From: JACVRW01 sp035947555 | GTDB lineage: Bacteria; Actinomycetota; Thermoleophilia; Solirubrobacterales; Thermoleophilaceae | Direction: 5' to 3' | NCBI GenBank assembly: GCA_035947555.1 | Contig: DASZJZ010000319.1 | Location: 1 to 16,537 of the forward strand | Length of the DNA: 16,537 bases | Shown: positions 1 through 7,132 of the stretch, piece by piece | Numbering within the stretch: position 1 is the first letter of the stretch | Layout: each line of letters begins with the position of its first letter | Notes under the pieces: model-generated | Told to the model about the DNA's origin: nothing | What the model saw: the letters and a program-made list of their open reading frames with translations, nothing else | Databases searched by the model: none | Program-made: the position numbers and the translations under genes

Positions 1-3000
1 GCCGCGGGCCGCTTCGCGCGCCGCCCGCGCAGCCATCCCGCGAGTAGGAACGCCAGCAGGAGCGCGCACACCACGCCGGAGATCGCGTAGCCCGCCCGTA
101 CGAGGTCTTGGGGCCGGAACTCGAAGGTCACCTCGCGGCAGCTCGCCGGGGCGCCCCACCCGTTCGCGTATCCGTTCACTGGCAGGGGCTTCCCCAGCGA
201 GCGGCCGTCGCAGCTGGCTCGCCACCCCTCCGAGAAGCTCTGGCCGAGCACCAGCCAGGCGGGCGAGTCGAGGGCCACGCGCACGCCGTCGACCGAGCTG
301 CCCGAGAGCTTGCCGCTGTCAAGCACCCGGCCGGCGCCGGCCGGCACCGGCTGCGGGTCGGGCGCCGGCGAGCGCAGCCGGAGGATGTGGATGCTGAACG
401 TCGCGGGCAGCGAGCGGACGCGCTGGACGCCGTCGCCCATCAGGACCGCGTCCGGTCCCTGAAGCCCGCCGCGCCCCTCATCGGCGCACGCACGAGCCCG
501 AAGCGGCCGTCCGGCCTCGAGGTCCGCGAGCGCGCCCTGCGGCCGCAGCGGCACCCTTCGATTGCCGGCGCGCACGGCCGCGTCGCCACAACGCGACCTG
601 ATGGGGGCACTTCGAGACGCGCGCGCGCGCTCCACGCCGGGCAGGCCGGGCACCTCGAGCGAGCCGATCCCCACGGCGCGGGTCTCCGAAGGGCGCCGGA
701 AAGCAGGCGCGCCGGAGCGCGCCGATCCGCCGTCGGCCGCGGGGGACGGCGCCTTCTCGGCGGGGAGCGTGTCCACCACGGTCAGCCGCATCGTCCGGGT
801 TCGGACGGTCTCCGGCAGGGTGACCCTGCCGCCCGCAGACACCCTCAGCGCCTGCGTCCCGCCTCCCGGCCAGCTCGCGCGTACGGCGGTCACGCGGCGG
901 GTCGGCGCCGGGGCCGGCGTCAGGCGGAGCGTCTTCAGTTCCAGGGCCCGCTCAGCCCTCCATGCGATCCACGGGTACGGCGCCGACGGGCGTGCCCATA
1001 TCCCGATCCACGCCGTCTTCGGGTCTCCGTCGAACGCGCTCGAAGCTCGGAAGCGGAACTGGTTGTGGAAGCGCCCCGACGATTCGAAGGCCACCGGCCC
1101 GTCGAGGCCCGCCAGCCGGTCCAGCTCCGAATCGCGCGCCTCCACGTCCGGGTAGACCCACGCGTCCGCGTCGTACGAACGCGCCGCCGGCGAGAAGAAC
1201 ACGCGATGGAGTTGCTTCTCCGGGTCGCGCCTGTTGCTCGCCAGCTCCAAGAGCGGGCTCCCGGTGTGGCGGTCGCGGCGGAACGGGCCGTCCGCCGTGG
1301 TGCGCTCGAACAGGTAGGTCAGCGCCACCCGGCTCAGGTCGCGACCCGCCAGCGCCCGCGCCGCCAGGACCGGCGGCCGCAGCGGCATGCGCAGCCTCAG
1401 CCCCGGGATCCGGACCTCCCGGAAGCCGCCGTTGCCGCGCAAGTCGCCGGGCGGCTGGTCCACCTCCGTGATCGTGATCCGCAGCGAGCTCACGTCCTCC
1501 AGCCCCGCCCGCACGCGGTTACGGCCCGGCCCCAGCCGCGCCCGCTTCCCGCCCACGTCGACCTCCGTCTCGATCCCGCGCCAATCCCGGATCGGCCAGA
1601 GGTCCACGTAGGGCACGTCGCGCGGGCGCTCGAAGCCGATCTCGATCCAGCGCTCGCGCGGATGGAGGTAGCGGTCGGCGGCCCAGACGGTGTCGAGATC
1701 GCCGTCGAAGGCGGCCATGGCCGCGTACTCGGGGAACTCGAGCAGCCCGCCCGAGCTGGGCGCGCGCAGGTATCGCGCACCCTCGAGGGCTGCCACGGTC
1801 TGGGCGTCGCTGCCGCGGTCGGGGAAGGGCTCGATAAGCGCGAAGTTCTCGTCGATCGTCTCGTCCGCGGCGAGCGTCGTGCCGAGGTTCTGGTGGCCGA
1901 ACTCGGGGACGAAGCGGCGCCGGCGGTTGGTGTCCGTGATGACCACCTCGGCGCCGCTCGCCGCGTAGCGCCGCAGGACACCGGTTCGCAGGTCGCCCGC
2001 GTAGAGGATCGGGACGCGGCGGGGCAGCGCGCCGAAGGCGGCCAGTCCGGCGAGCCCCTCCGCCGAGCCGTCCACGATCACCGGCGGCCCCGCCGGCGCC
2101 ACGCTGACCAGCCCGCGGCTGGGCGGCAGGTCGTAGCGGCGTACCTGCGGCAGCTCGGCGCCCGGCCCGAGCTCGCCACGCGGCGGCGGCACGTAACGCT
2201 CGGGGCCGTAGCTCCGCGACGGCTCGTCGAGGCCCTGCGCGGCGAGCTCCTCGGCCGCGGCGGCGGCGTTCACGGCGCCGCTTCGCGAGGTGTCGTCGTC
2301 GCTCCCGGACACGACCGCCCCGGCGCCCATCGTCCGGAGCATCGGCACGAGCTGCCCGGGCAGCAGGCGCCGCTGCTGGACAAGCCGGTCGACGGTCCAG
2401 AGCATGTCGTTGGCACGCGGGTCCGAGTAGGGCGTCTCGTAGCGCACCGCCACCGGGCGCTCCGTCACGCGCGGCAGGATCGCGTCGGTCGTGCCGCCCC
2501 ACGTGTAGTTGGCGAAGATCTGCCCGGGCAGGACCACCGCCCGGCTGTTGCGCGTCAGTTCGCGGTCGAGGTCCCTGCCCGCCTCCGTCCAGGCCTCCGG
2601 GATCTCCTCCCACGCGATCTGCTCCTCCACCGCGGTGCCGCGCACCAGCGGCAGGGCACCCAAGAGGATGAGCGCGGCCACCGCCACGGGCAGCGCCACC
2701 GGACCAAAGCGAGCGACCCACCCGCGCTGCGCCTGCCGCAGCCGCTGGAGCGCCACCTGCACGAAGAGGGCGAGCAGTCCCGCCACCCCGGCCGCCACCA
2801 GCGGCGCGGCCTTCTGCGTGGTCCGCATGAACCGCACCAGCGGGACGTTGCGGTAGAGCCACTCCATGCCGTCGCGCGCCGGCGTGCCGTTCGGGAAGCC
2901 CGCTACCTCGATCGCCACACCCACCAGCACGAGCAGCAGCAAGAACGGCCCGTAGCGCCAGCCCCTGGTCCAGGCAAAGCCGGCCACGGCGATCGCCGGC

Positions 3001-3947
3001 ACGGCGAGCGTGGCCACGACCACGACCGGGTTGAAGAGCAGCGTGCCGGCTTCCGTGAACAGCGGCCGGCTCGCCCCGTAGAAGCCGACCCCGATGTACG
3101 AGGTCCAGTAGGCCATCAGGCGGAGCGCCTCGGTGGCGCTGTTCGTGCCCCAGATCGAGCGCGGCTGCTCGGTGAACTGGAGGAAGTCGACCCCGTAGCT
3201 CACGTGCACGAGGAGCGGCGCGATCCACCACAGCGACGCAAGAACGCCCAGCACCCCGACCCGCACGAGAAACGCCCCCGCCTCGCGCCAGCGGACCGCC
3301 CCGATCAGCGGCTCGTAGAGCAGGAGCACGAGCGGCCCGACCAGCATCCACCCCACAACCGCGGCGTTGATGCCGCCGCCGATCGAGGTGAGCACGAGCG
3401 CGAAGGCCGCGGCCCACCACCAGCCGCCCCAGTCGCGCCACCGGCCCGAGGCCCGGACGCCGCGATGCACCACGAGCAGCAGCCACGGCAGCACCGCGTA
3501 GCCCAGCAGGATCAGGCTGGTCCGGCCGGTGAAGATCACCGTGTAGGGGTTGAGGAGGTAGAAGCCGGCGCCCAGGAGGTGCGGCAGCCCGCGGGGGCGG
3601 CCAACAAGGGCGTCGAGCAGCCGCAGCATCCCCCACGCGGAGATGGCGAACACCAGCCCGAGCCAGACCCGGTGCGCCACCCAGGGGCTGAGGCCGATCT
3701 CGTGGAGCGCCGCGAAGAAGGGGCCCATCGGCCACAGGTAGCCGCTGTACTGGGCGCCCTGGACCGCGCCCAGGTCGATCGAGGGCGACCACACCGACCA
3801 CACCTCGGAGACGAAGGCGGCCGGGTCGACGTGGAGGTCGATCTTAGTGTCGCTGGTGGCCCAGCCCGGTCGCTGCCAGAAGGCGAGCGCGAAGGAGGCC
3901 GCGACGAAGGCGAGGGCGATCGTGCGGTCGCGCATCCGCACGGACAT
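1..3947 (-). CDS. AftD-like alpha-(1->3)-arabinofuranosyltransferase family protein (3' end cut by window edge)
   Basis: I translated this frame codon by codon: it is open from the ATG at 3947 to the left edge (about 1315 residues), so the stop lies outside. The N-terminus fits the AftD (DUF3367) family: a helix at about 8-25, then an acidic loop with D33, D37 and D41 (TSDTKIDLHVDPAAF) and a GPFF motif. Multiple helices run to about residue 438. A long extracytoplasmic part follows, with ITDTNRRR (670-677) and two F5/8-type-C-like strands, FDGDLDTVW (747-755) and FDGDPKTAW (972-980), as in AftD carbohydrate-binding modules. C1120 and C1154 may pair. A last helix lies at about 1290-1308, so few residues are missing. 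Mycobacterial AftD adds arabinofuranose from decaprenyl-phosphoryl arabinose to cell-wall arabinan; the sugar here is unknown. The gene lies 11 nt after the preceding minus-strand stop, so it is probably co-transcribed. ATG 3935 is an alternative start. Confidence 0.85.
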   Translation of the reverse strand, partial: MSVRMRDRTIALAFVAASFALAFWQRPGWATSDTKIDLHVDPAAFVSEVWSVWSPSIDLGAVQGAQYSGYLWPMGPFFAALHEIGLSPWVAHRVWLGLVFAISAWGMLRLLDALVGRPRGLPHLLGAGFYLLNPYTVIFTGRTSLILLGYAVLPWLLLVVHRGVRASGRWRDWGGWWWAAAFALVLTSIGGGINAAVVGWMLVGPLVLLLYEPLIGAVRWREAGAFLVRVGVLGVLASLWWIAPLLVHVSYGVDFLQFTEQPRSIWGTNSATEALRLMAYWTSYIGVGFYGASRPLFTEAGTLLFNPVVVVATLAVPAIAVAGFAWTRGWRYGPFLLLLVLVGVAIEVAGFPNGTPARDGMEWLYRNVPLVRFMRTTQKAAPLVAAGVAGLLALFVQVALQRLRQAQRGWVARFGPVALPVAVAALILLGALPLVRGTAVEEQIAWEEIPEAWTEAGRDLDRELTRNSRAVVLPGQIFANYTWGGTTDAILPRVTERPVAVRYETPYSDPRANDMLWTVDRLVQQRRLLPGQLVPMLRTMGAGAVVSGSDDDTSRSGAVNAAAAAEELAAQGLDEPSRSYGPERYVPPPRGELGPGAELPQVRRYDLPPSRGLVSVAPAGPPVIVDGSAEGLAGLAAFGALPRRVPILYAGDLRTGVLRRYAASGAEVVITDTNRRRRFVPEFGHQNLGTTLAADETIDENFALIEPFPDRGSDAQTVAALEGARYLRAPSSGGLLEFPEYAAMAAFDGDLDTVWAADRYLHPRERWIEIGFERPRDVPYVDLWPIRDWRGIETEVDVGGKRARLGPGRNRVRAGLEDVSSLRITITEVDQPPGDLRGNGGFREVRIPGLRLRMPLRPPVLAARALAGRDLSRVALTYLFERTTADGPFRRDRHTGSPLLELASNRRDPEKQLHRVFFSPAARSYDADAWVYPDVEARDSELDRLAGLDGPVAFESSGRFHNQFRFRASSAFDGDPKTAWIGIWARPSAPYPWIAWRAERALELKTLRLTPAPAPTRRVTAVRASWPGGGTQALRVSAGGRVTLPETVRTRTMRLTVVDTLPAEKAPSPAADGGSARSGAPAFRRPSETRAVGIGSLEVPGLPGVERARASRSAPIRSRCGDAAVRAGNRRVPLRPQGALADLEAGRPLRARACADEGRGGLQGPDAVLMGDGVQRVRSLPATFSIHILRLRSPAPDPQPVPAGAGRVLDSGKLSGSSVDGVRVALDSPAWLVLGQSFSEGWRASCDGRSLGKPLPVNGYANGWGAPASCREVTFEFRPQDLVRAGYAISGVVCALLLAFLLAGWLRGRRAKRPA

Positions 3948-3958
3948 GGCGACCCCGC

Positions 3959-4465
3959 TCAGGCGCTCTCCCGCGCGTTCGCGTCCTCTTCCTCGTCGAA
4001 CTCGTCGAAGTCCAGCTGAAGCCGCGGCCCCGCGAGGTAGGCCAGGAGGCCGGCCGCCGCGATCGCCGCCGAGGCAACCAGGGCGACGTACCAGCCGAAT
4101 TGAAGGGTGGTGTCCACCTCCTGACCGAGCAGGAGCCGCCCGGGCCGGCTCGATCCGCGATAGACCACGACCGCGAGCGCAAACAGCCCCGCGCCGAGCA
4201 GCGCCAGCGCGGGCGCCGGCGAGTCCGACATCACCCTGGCCAGCAGCATCCCGGCGAAGACCAGCGCCAGCACCGCGGCGATCACAAGCGCAACGTCGGA
4301 GCGCTCGAGCCCCTCGAAGGCCGTGAACGTGGGCACGTCGATCTCCCGGCCGGCGACCCGCTCGGGCAGGTCGAGCTTGTACCAATCGAGGAACATCGAC
4401 ACGAGCAGGACCAGCGCTGCCGCGGCGCCCAGCACGCCGGGACGCTTCTGCGAGCGACTCTTCAT
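3959..4465 (-). CDS. small four-helix membrane protein with acidic tail, unknown function
   Basis: A 168-residue protein with predicted membrane helices at about 11-27, 57-77, 84-102 and 123-145, and a very acidic C-terminus (DFDEFDEEED, 152-161). The first helix ends in FLDWY and the first loop carries a TAFEG motif. I have seen this layout in small membrane proteins of high-GC actinobacteria, but I know no assigned function. It is the first gene of a two-gene minus-strand unit: the AftD-like gene starts 11 nt after its TGA. It could be an accessory subunit of that enzyme or simply a neighbour. The ATG at 4465 is favoured because TAGGGT lies nine bases upstream, which fits a leaderless transcript. 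Being a real gene is well supported by frame, helices and spacing; any function is guesswork. Confidence 0.8.
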   Translation of the reverse strand: MKSRSQKRPGVLGAAAALVLLVSMFLDWYKLDLPERVAGREIDVPTFTAFEGLERSDVALVIAAVLALVFAGMLLARVMSDSPAPALALLGAGLFALAVVVYRGSSRPGRLLLGQEVDTTLQFGWYVALVASAAIAAAGLLAYLAGPRLQLDFDEFDEEEDANARESA

Positions 4466-4474
4466 GACGGCTGC

Positions 4475-4480
4475 ACCCTA
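4475..4480 (-). promoter_or_regulatory. -10-like box TAGGGT for the small membrane protein/AftD-like operon
   Basis: The minus strand reads TAGGGT (TANNNT pattern), nine bases before the ATG at 4465. Transcription starting 6-8 bases after the box would begin at or very near the start codon, giving a leaderless mRNA. No convincing -35 hexamer or Shine-Dalgarno sequence was found. Confidence 0.45.
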
Positions 4481-4499
4481 CCCACCCTCCAGGCCGATC

Positions 4500-4505
4500 T
4501 AGAGT
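4500..4505 (+). promoter_or_regulatory. -10-like box TAGAGT for the GT39-GT39-YfhO operon
   Basis: TAGAGT (TANNNT) lies eight bases before the GTG at 4514. There is no Shine-Dalgarno sequence between box and start, so a leaderless transcript starting at the GTG is the simplest reading. It supports choosing GTG 4514. It sits 20 bases from the opposing TAGGGT box, so the two divergent operons have promoters practically on top of each other. Confidence 0.45.
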
Positions 4506-4513
4506 GACCCGCC

Positions 4514-5782
4514 GTGTCCTCGGGGGAAGCCGAGCGGTGGCGCGCCTTCTGGCCGGCGCTGGTGGCGATCGTCGTCGCCGGCATCGGCGTCCGCGTGCTC
4601 TACACGCTCCTGGAGGCACCATGGCCTCCCGCCCGGCTCGACGACCAGTTCTACTTCAGCGCGCTGCCGAAGCTGCTGGCGGACGGGGCAGGCTGGGTCC
4701 AGCCGTTCGCGTTCGTCTTCCGCGACGTCTCCCTTCCGACAGCCGAGCACCCGCCGCTGCACTCGCTCCTGCTCGGCGGGCTGGCCGAGCTCGGCGGCAC
4801 CTCCCCGGACGCCCAGCGCCTGACCGGCGCGCTGTTCGGGGGCGGCACGATCGCCGCGGTGGGCGTGCTGGGCCGGCTGCTCGCCGGCGAGCGGACCGGC
4901 CTGATCGCCGCGGCGCTCGCGGCCGTCCACCCCACGCTCATCGCAGCGGACGGCGCCCTGATGTCCGAGTCGCTGTTCGGGATGCTCGTCGCCCTGTCCC
5001 TGCTGGCGGCGTACCGGCTGCTCGAGCGGCCGTCGACCGGCCGCGCGATTGCGATCGGGGCGGTCGCCGGCCTGGCCGCGCTGACCCGTGGCGAGGCGCT
5101 GCTCCTGCTTCCGCTGGTGCTCGTCCCGCTACTGCGTCGGCCGGGGGGTGCCAGATCGGCCCTGGTGGCGCTGCTGGCGTTCGCCGTCGTGCTCACGCCC
5201 TGGACCGTGCGCAACTGGATCGTCTTCGACCGGCCGGTGCTCATCGCCAACAGTGCGGGGAGCGCCATCGGCGGCGCCAACTGTCACGCCACCTACTTCG
5301 GCGACCAGCTCGGCGGCTGGCGCCCGCAATGCGTGCGCGATCACCCCGGCAACGAGGCGGAGGCGTTCGCCGCGGCGCGCCGCGACGGCAGTCGCTACGC
5401 CGGCGACCATCTGGACCGCCTGCCCGTGGTGCTGGCCGTGCGGCTTGCGCGCGTGTGGGGCGTCTATGACCCGATGCAGGTGCCCGAGGGCCGCTCGACC
5501 GGCGTGCACAGGCTCGGGCTGGTCATGCTGTGGGTCCTCGTGCCGCTCGCGATCCTCGGCGCCGTGGCGCTGCGGCGCCGCGGCGAGGAGGTCTGGATCC
5601 TGATCGCCCCCCTCGTCCTCATATCGATCACCGCGATGCTGACTTACGGCAACCAGCGCTTCCGCGAGCCGGCGGACGTGGCGCTCGTGGTGCCGGCGGC
5701 GGCGGGGCTGGCCGTGCTGTCGCGGCGCGCGGGCGGTGCGCGGCCCGGGGGCGGGTCGCGCCGCGTGGGGGCGTCCGCATGA
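4514..5782 (+). CDS. GT39/ArnT-type integral membrane glycosyltransferase (first of tandem pair)
   Basis: A 422-residue polytopic protein of the GT39/PMT_2 (ArnT-like) type, members of which transfer sugars from polyprenyl-phosphate carriers on the outer membrane face. After the first helix (about 12-33) comes an acidic loop motif LDDQFYF (D43, D44), where GT-C enzymes place the catalytic acid. PTAEHPPLHSL, HPTLIAADGALMSESLFGML and ALTRGE follow in typical order. A late loop has GANC-x3-Y-x-G-x3-G-W-x3-C, shared with the next gene. The end is a basic, glycine-rich tail. The start is GTG, chosen from the -10-like box eight bases upstream and the charged N-terminus before helix 1. Its TGA overlaps the next ATG (ATGA), showing translational coupling. 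The membrane glycosyltransferase class is secure; the sugar and acceptor (lipid, polysaccharide or protein) cannot be read from the sequence. Confidence 0.85.
   Translation: MSSGEAERWRAFWPALVAIVVAGIGVRVLYTLLEAPWPPARLDDQFYFSALPKLLADGAGWVQPFAFVFRDVSLPTAEHPPLHSLLLGGLAELGGTSPDAQRLTGALFGGGTIAAVGVLGRLLAGERTGLIAAALAAVHPTLIAADGALMSESLFGMLVALSLLAAYRLLERPSTGRAIAIGAVAGLAALTRGEALLLLPLVLVPLLRRPGGARSALVALLAFAVVLTPWTVRNWIVFDRPVLIANSAGSAIGGANCHATYFGDQLGGWRPQCVRDHPGNEAEAFAAARRDGSRYAGDHLDRLPVVLAVRLARVWGVYDPMQVPEGRSTGVHRLGLVMLWVLVPLAILGAVALRRRGEEVWILIAPLVLISITAMLTYGNQRFREPADVALVVPAAAGLAVLSRRAGGARPGGGSRRVGASA
4931..4990 (+). repeat. 60-bp near-identical patch shared by the tandem GT39 genes (partner 6190-6249)
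   Basis: Aligning 4931-4990 with 6190-6249 gives 57 identical bases of 60, with mismatches at offsets 18, 34 and 57. It encodes the PTLIAADGALM(S/T)ESLFGMLV motif in both paralogues. The flanking coding sequence is clearly less similar, although the proteins align along their whole length. Confidence 0.85.
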
Positions 5783-7059
5783 CAAAGCTGCTCGCGGGGC
5801 GCGGCTTCACGTTCTGGCTCGCGGCGATCGTGGCGCTGGGGGTGGCGATCCGCATCCCCTACACGCTGCTGGTCGCGCCGTGGCCGCCGCTCATCTTCAA
5901 CGACGAGGCCTACTACAGCGCCCTGGCCAACCTGATCGCGGCGGGGGGCGGCTTCATCCGGCCCGGCGAGGCGCTGGGGGAGGGCGTCGCGGTGCCGACG
6001 GCCGAGCGCGCGCCGCTGTATCCGCTGGCGCTGGCGGGCCTGGCCGAGCTTGGAGCGACCGGGGCCGACGCCCAGCGGCTGCTCGGTACGGCCACCGGCG
6101 CCGGGACGATCGTCGCGCTGGGCCTGCTCGCACGCCGCCTGGCCGGTCCGCGCGCGGGCCTCCTGGCGGCGCTGATCGCCGCCCTCTACCCCACGCTCAT
6201 CGCAGCCGACGGCGCCCTGATGACCGAGTCGCTGTTCGGGATGCTGGTCGGGTTCTCCCTGCTTGCCGCGTACCGGCTCGTCGACGACGTCGGGCCGCTC
6301 CGGGCCGCGCTGCTCGGCATGCTCGTGGGGCTCGCGGCGCTCACCCGCGGCGAGGGCCTGTTCCTGCTGCCGCTCCTGCTGGTGCCGCTGCTCAAGCGGC
6401 CCGGCGGACTGCGGGCGGCCGCGGTGGTCTGCCTCAGCTTCGCACTGGTGCTGGCTCCCTGGGCCATCCGCAACGCGACCACCTTCGACCGCCCGGTGCT
6501 GGTGGCGACCGAGGCCGGCGAGACGATCGCGGGCGCCAACTGCGAGCCGGTCTACTACGGGGAGGACATCGGGAAGTGGGAGGTGGACTGCGTCCACACC
6601 CGCCCCGGGACGGTGCCCGGCTTCGACGAGTCCGTCGAGTTCAACGAGGCCGGCCGCGACGGCATCGACTACGCGCTCGATCACCTCGACCGCGTGCCCG
6701 TCGTCGCGGCCGTGAGGCTGCTGCGGACGTGGGGGATCTGGCAGCCGCTCCAAGTGCCCGAGGGCCGGTCGAGCGACGTGAGCAAGGCCGGCGCGGTCGC
6801 GTTCTTCGTGCTGCTGCCCGTGGCGGTCTACGGCTTCCTGCTGCTGCGGCGCCGCGGCGTGCCGGTCTGGCTCCTCATCACGCCGGTCATCACGGTCACG
6901 CTGACCACGCTGGTCGCGTACGGCAGCGTCCGCTTCCGCCACTCCGCCGAGCTGCCGCTGGTGGTGCTGGCCGCTGTGGCGGTCGACGCCCTGGCGAGGC
7001 AGCACAGGCGCCGCAGCGCGGAAAGGAACGTGGCTTCTGGCGACACGGTCGTCGCCTAG
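5779..7059 (+). CDS. GT39/ArnT-type integral membrane glycosyltransferase (second of tandem pair)
   Basis: A 426-residue paralogue of the preceding gene, aligning end to end. It has a first helix at about 11-31, the acidic loop FNDEAYY (D42, E43), PTAERAPLYPL, YPTLIAADGALMTESLFGML, ALTRGEG, and the same GANC...C loop. The candidate catalytic pair is Asp-Glu here but Asp-Asp in the neighbour, so the two may differ in donor or acceptor. The ATG at 5779 overlaps the upstream TGA (ATGA), and the residues from there begin with a short basic stretch before helix 1. The frame stays open further upstream, but that part only shadows the preceding gene. The C-terminus is a basic tail (QHRRRSAER). The product should sit in the cytoplasmic membrane with its active site facing outward. 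Substrate unknown. Confidence 0.85.
   Translation: MTKLLAGRGFTFWLAAIVALGVAIRIPYTLLVAPWPPLIFNDEAYYSALANLIAAGGGFIRPGEALGEGVAVPTAERAPLYPLALAGLAELGATGADAQRLLGTATGAGTIVALGLLARRLAGPRAGLLAALIAALYPTLIAADGALMTESLFGMLVGFSLLAAYRLVDDVGPLRAALLGMLVGLAALTRGEGLFLLPLLLVPLLKRPGGLRAAAVVCLSFALVLAPWAIRNATTFDRPVLVATEAGETIAGANCEPVYYGEDIGKWEVDCVHTRPGTVPGFDESVEFNEAGRDGIDYALDHLDRVPVVAAVRLLRTWGIWQPLQVPEGRSSDVSKAGAVAFFVLLPVAVYGFLLLRRRGVPVWLLITPVITVTLTTLVAYGSVRFRHSAELPLVVLAAVAVDALARQHRRRSAERNVASGDTVVA
7021..7027 (+). promoter_or_regulatory. candidate ribosome binding site GAAAGGA before an in-frame CTG of the YfhO gene
   Basis: GAAAGGA is a fair Shine-Dalgarno match in a window where such sites are scarce. It lies inside the end of the second GT39 gene. 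The YfhO frame has a CTG at 7037, nine bases after it, which would supply the basic N-terminus and complete first helix that the ATG at 7133 lacks. Confidence 0.3.
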
Positions 7060-7132
7060 GGCGGCCGCCCCGGCGGGGCGCCGGGCGTGGCTGTGGCGCC
7101 ATCCGGCGGCCGCCGCGGCGCTCGTCTACGCC

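Noticed and set aside
620..632. Alternating GC run as a possible simple repeat or Z-DNA element
   Set aside because: It is short and falls inside continuous AftD-like coding sequence, where it encodes Arg-Ala repeats.
1519..3801. A 760-codon minus-strand frame inside the AftD-like region
   Set aside because: I checked the neighbouring frame from 3947 codon by codon; it is continuous and carries all family motifs. The 760-codon frame is its shifted shadow, and no frameshift is needed.
108..4019. A 1303-codon open frame on the plus strand opposite the AftD-like gene
   Set aside because: It lies in exact codon register with the minus-strand gene, so its stops need TTA, CTA or TCA codons, which this GC-rich genome avoids. 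The product is a basic Arg/His/Pro-rich string without domains, while the minus strand shows clear AftD motifs and membrane helices.
5530..5778. Upstream extension of the second GT39 gene by 83 codons
   Set aside because: It lies wholly inside the first GT39 gene in another frame and encodes Arg/Gly-rich sequence. The ATGA overlap at 5779 gives a natural start before helix 1.
7066..7080. GC hairpin (6-bp stem CGCCCC/GGGGCG, 3-nt loop) just after the second GT39 gene
   Set aside because: No T-run follows, and short GC stems are common by chance at this base composition. It may also lie within the YfhO coding region if the CTG start is used.
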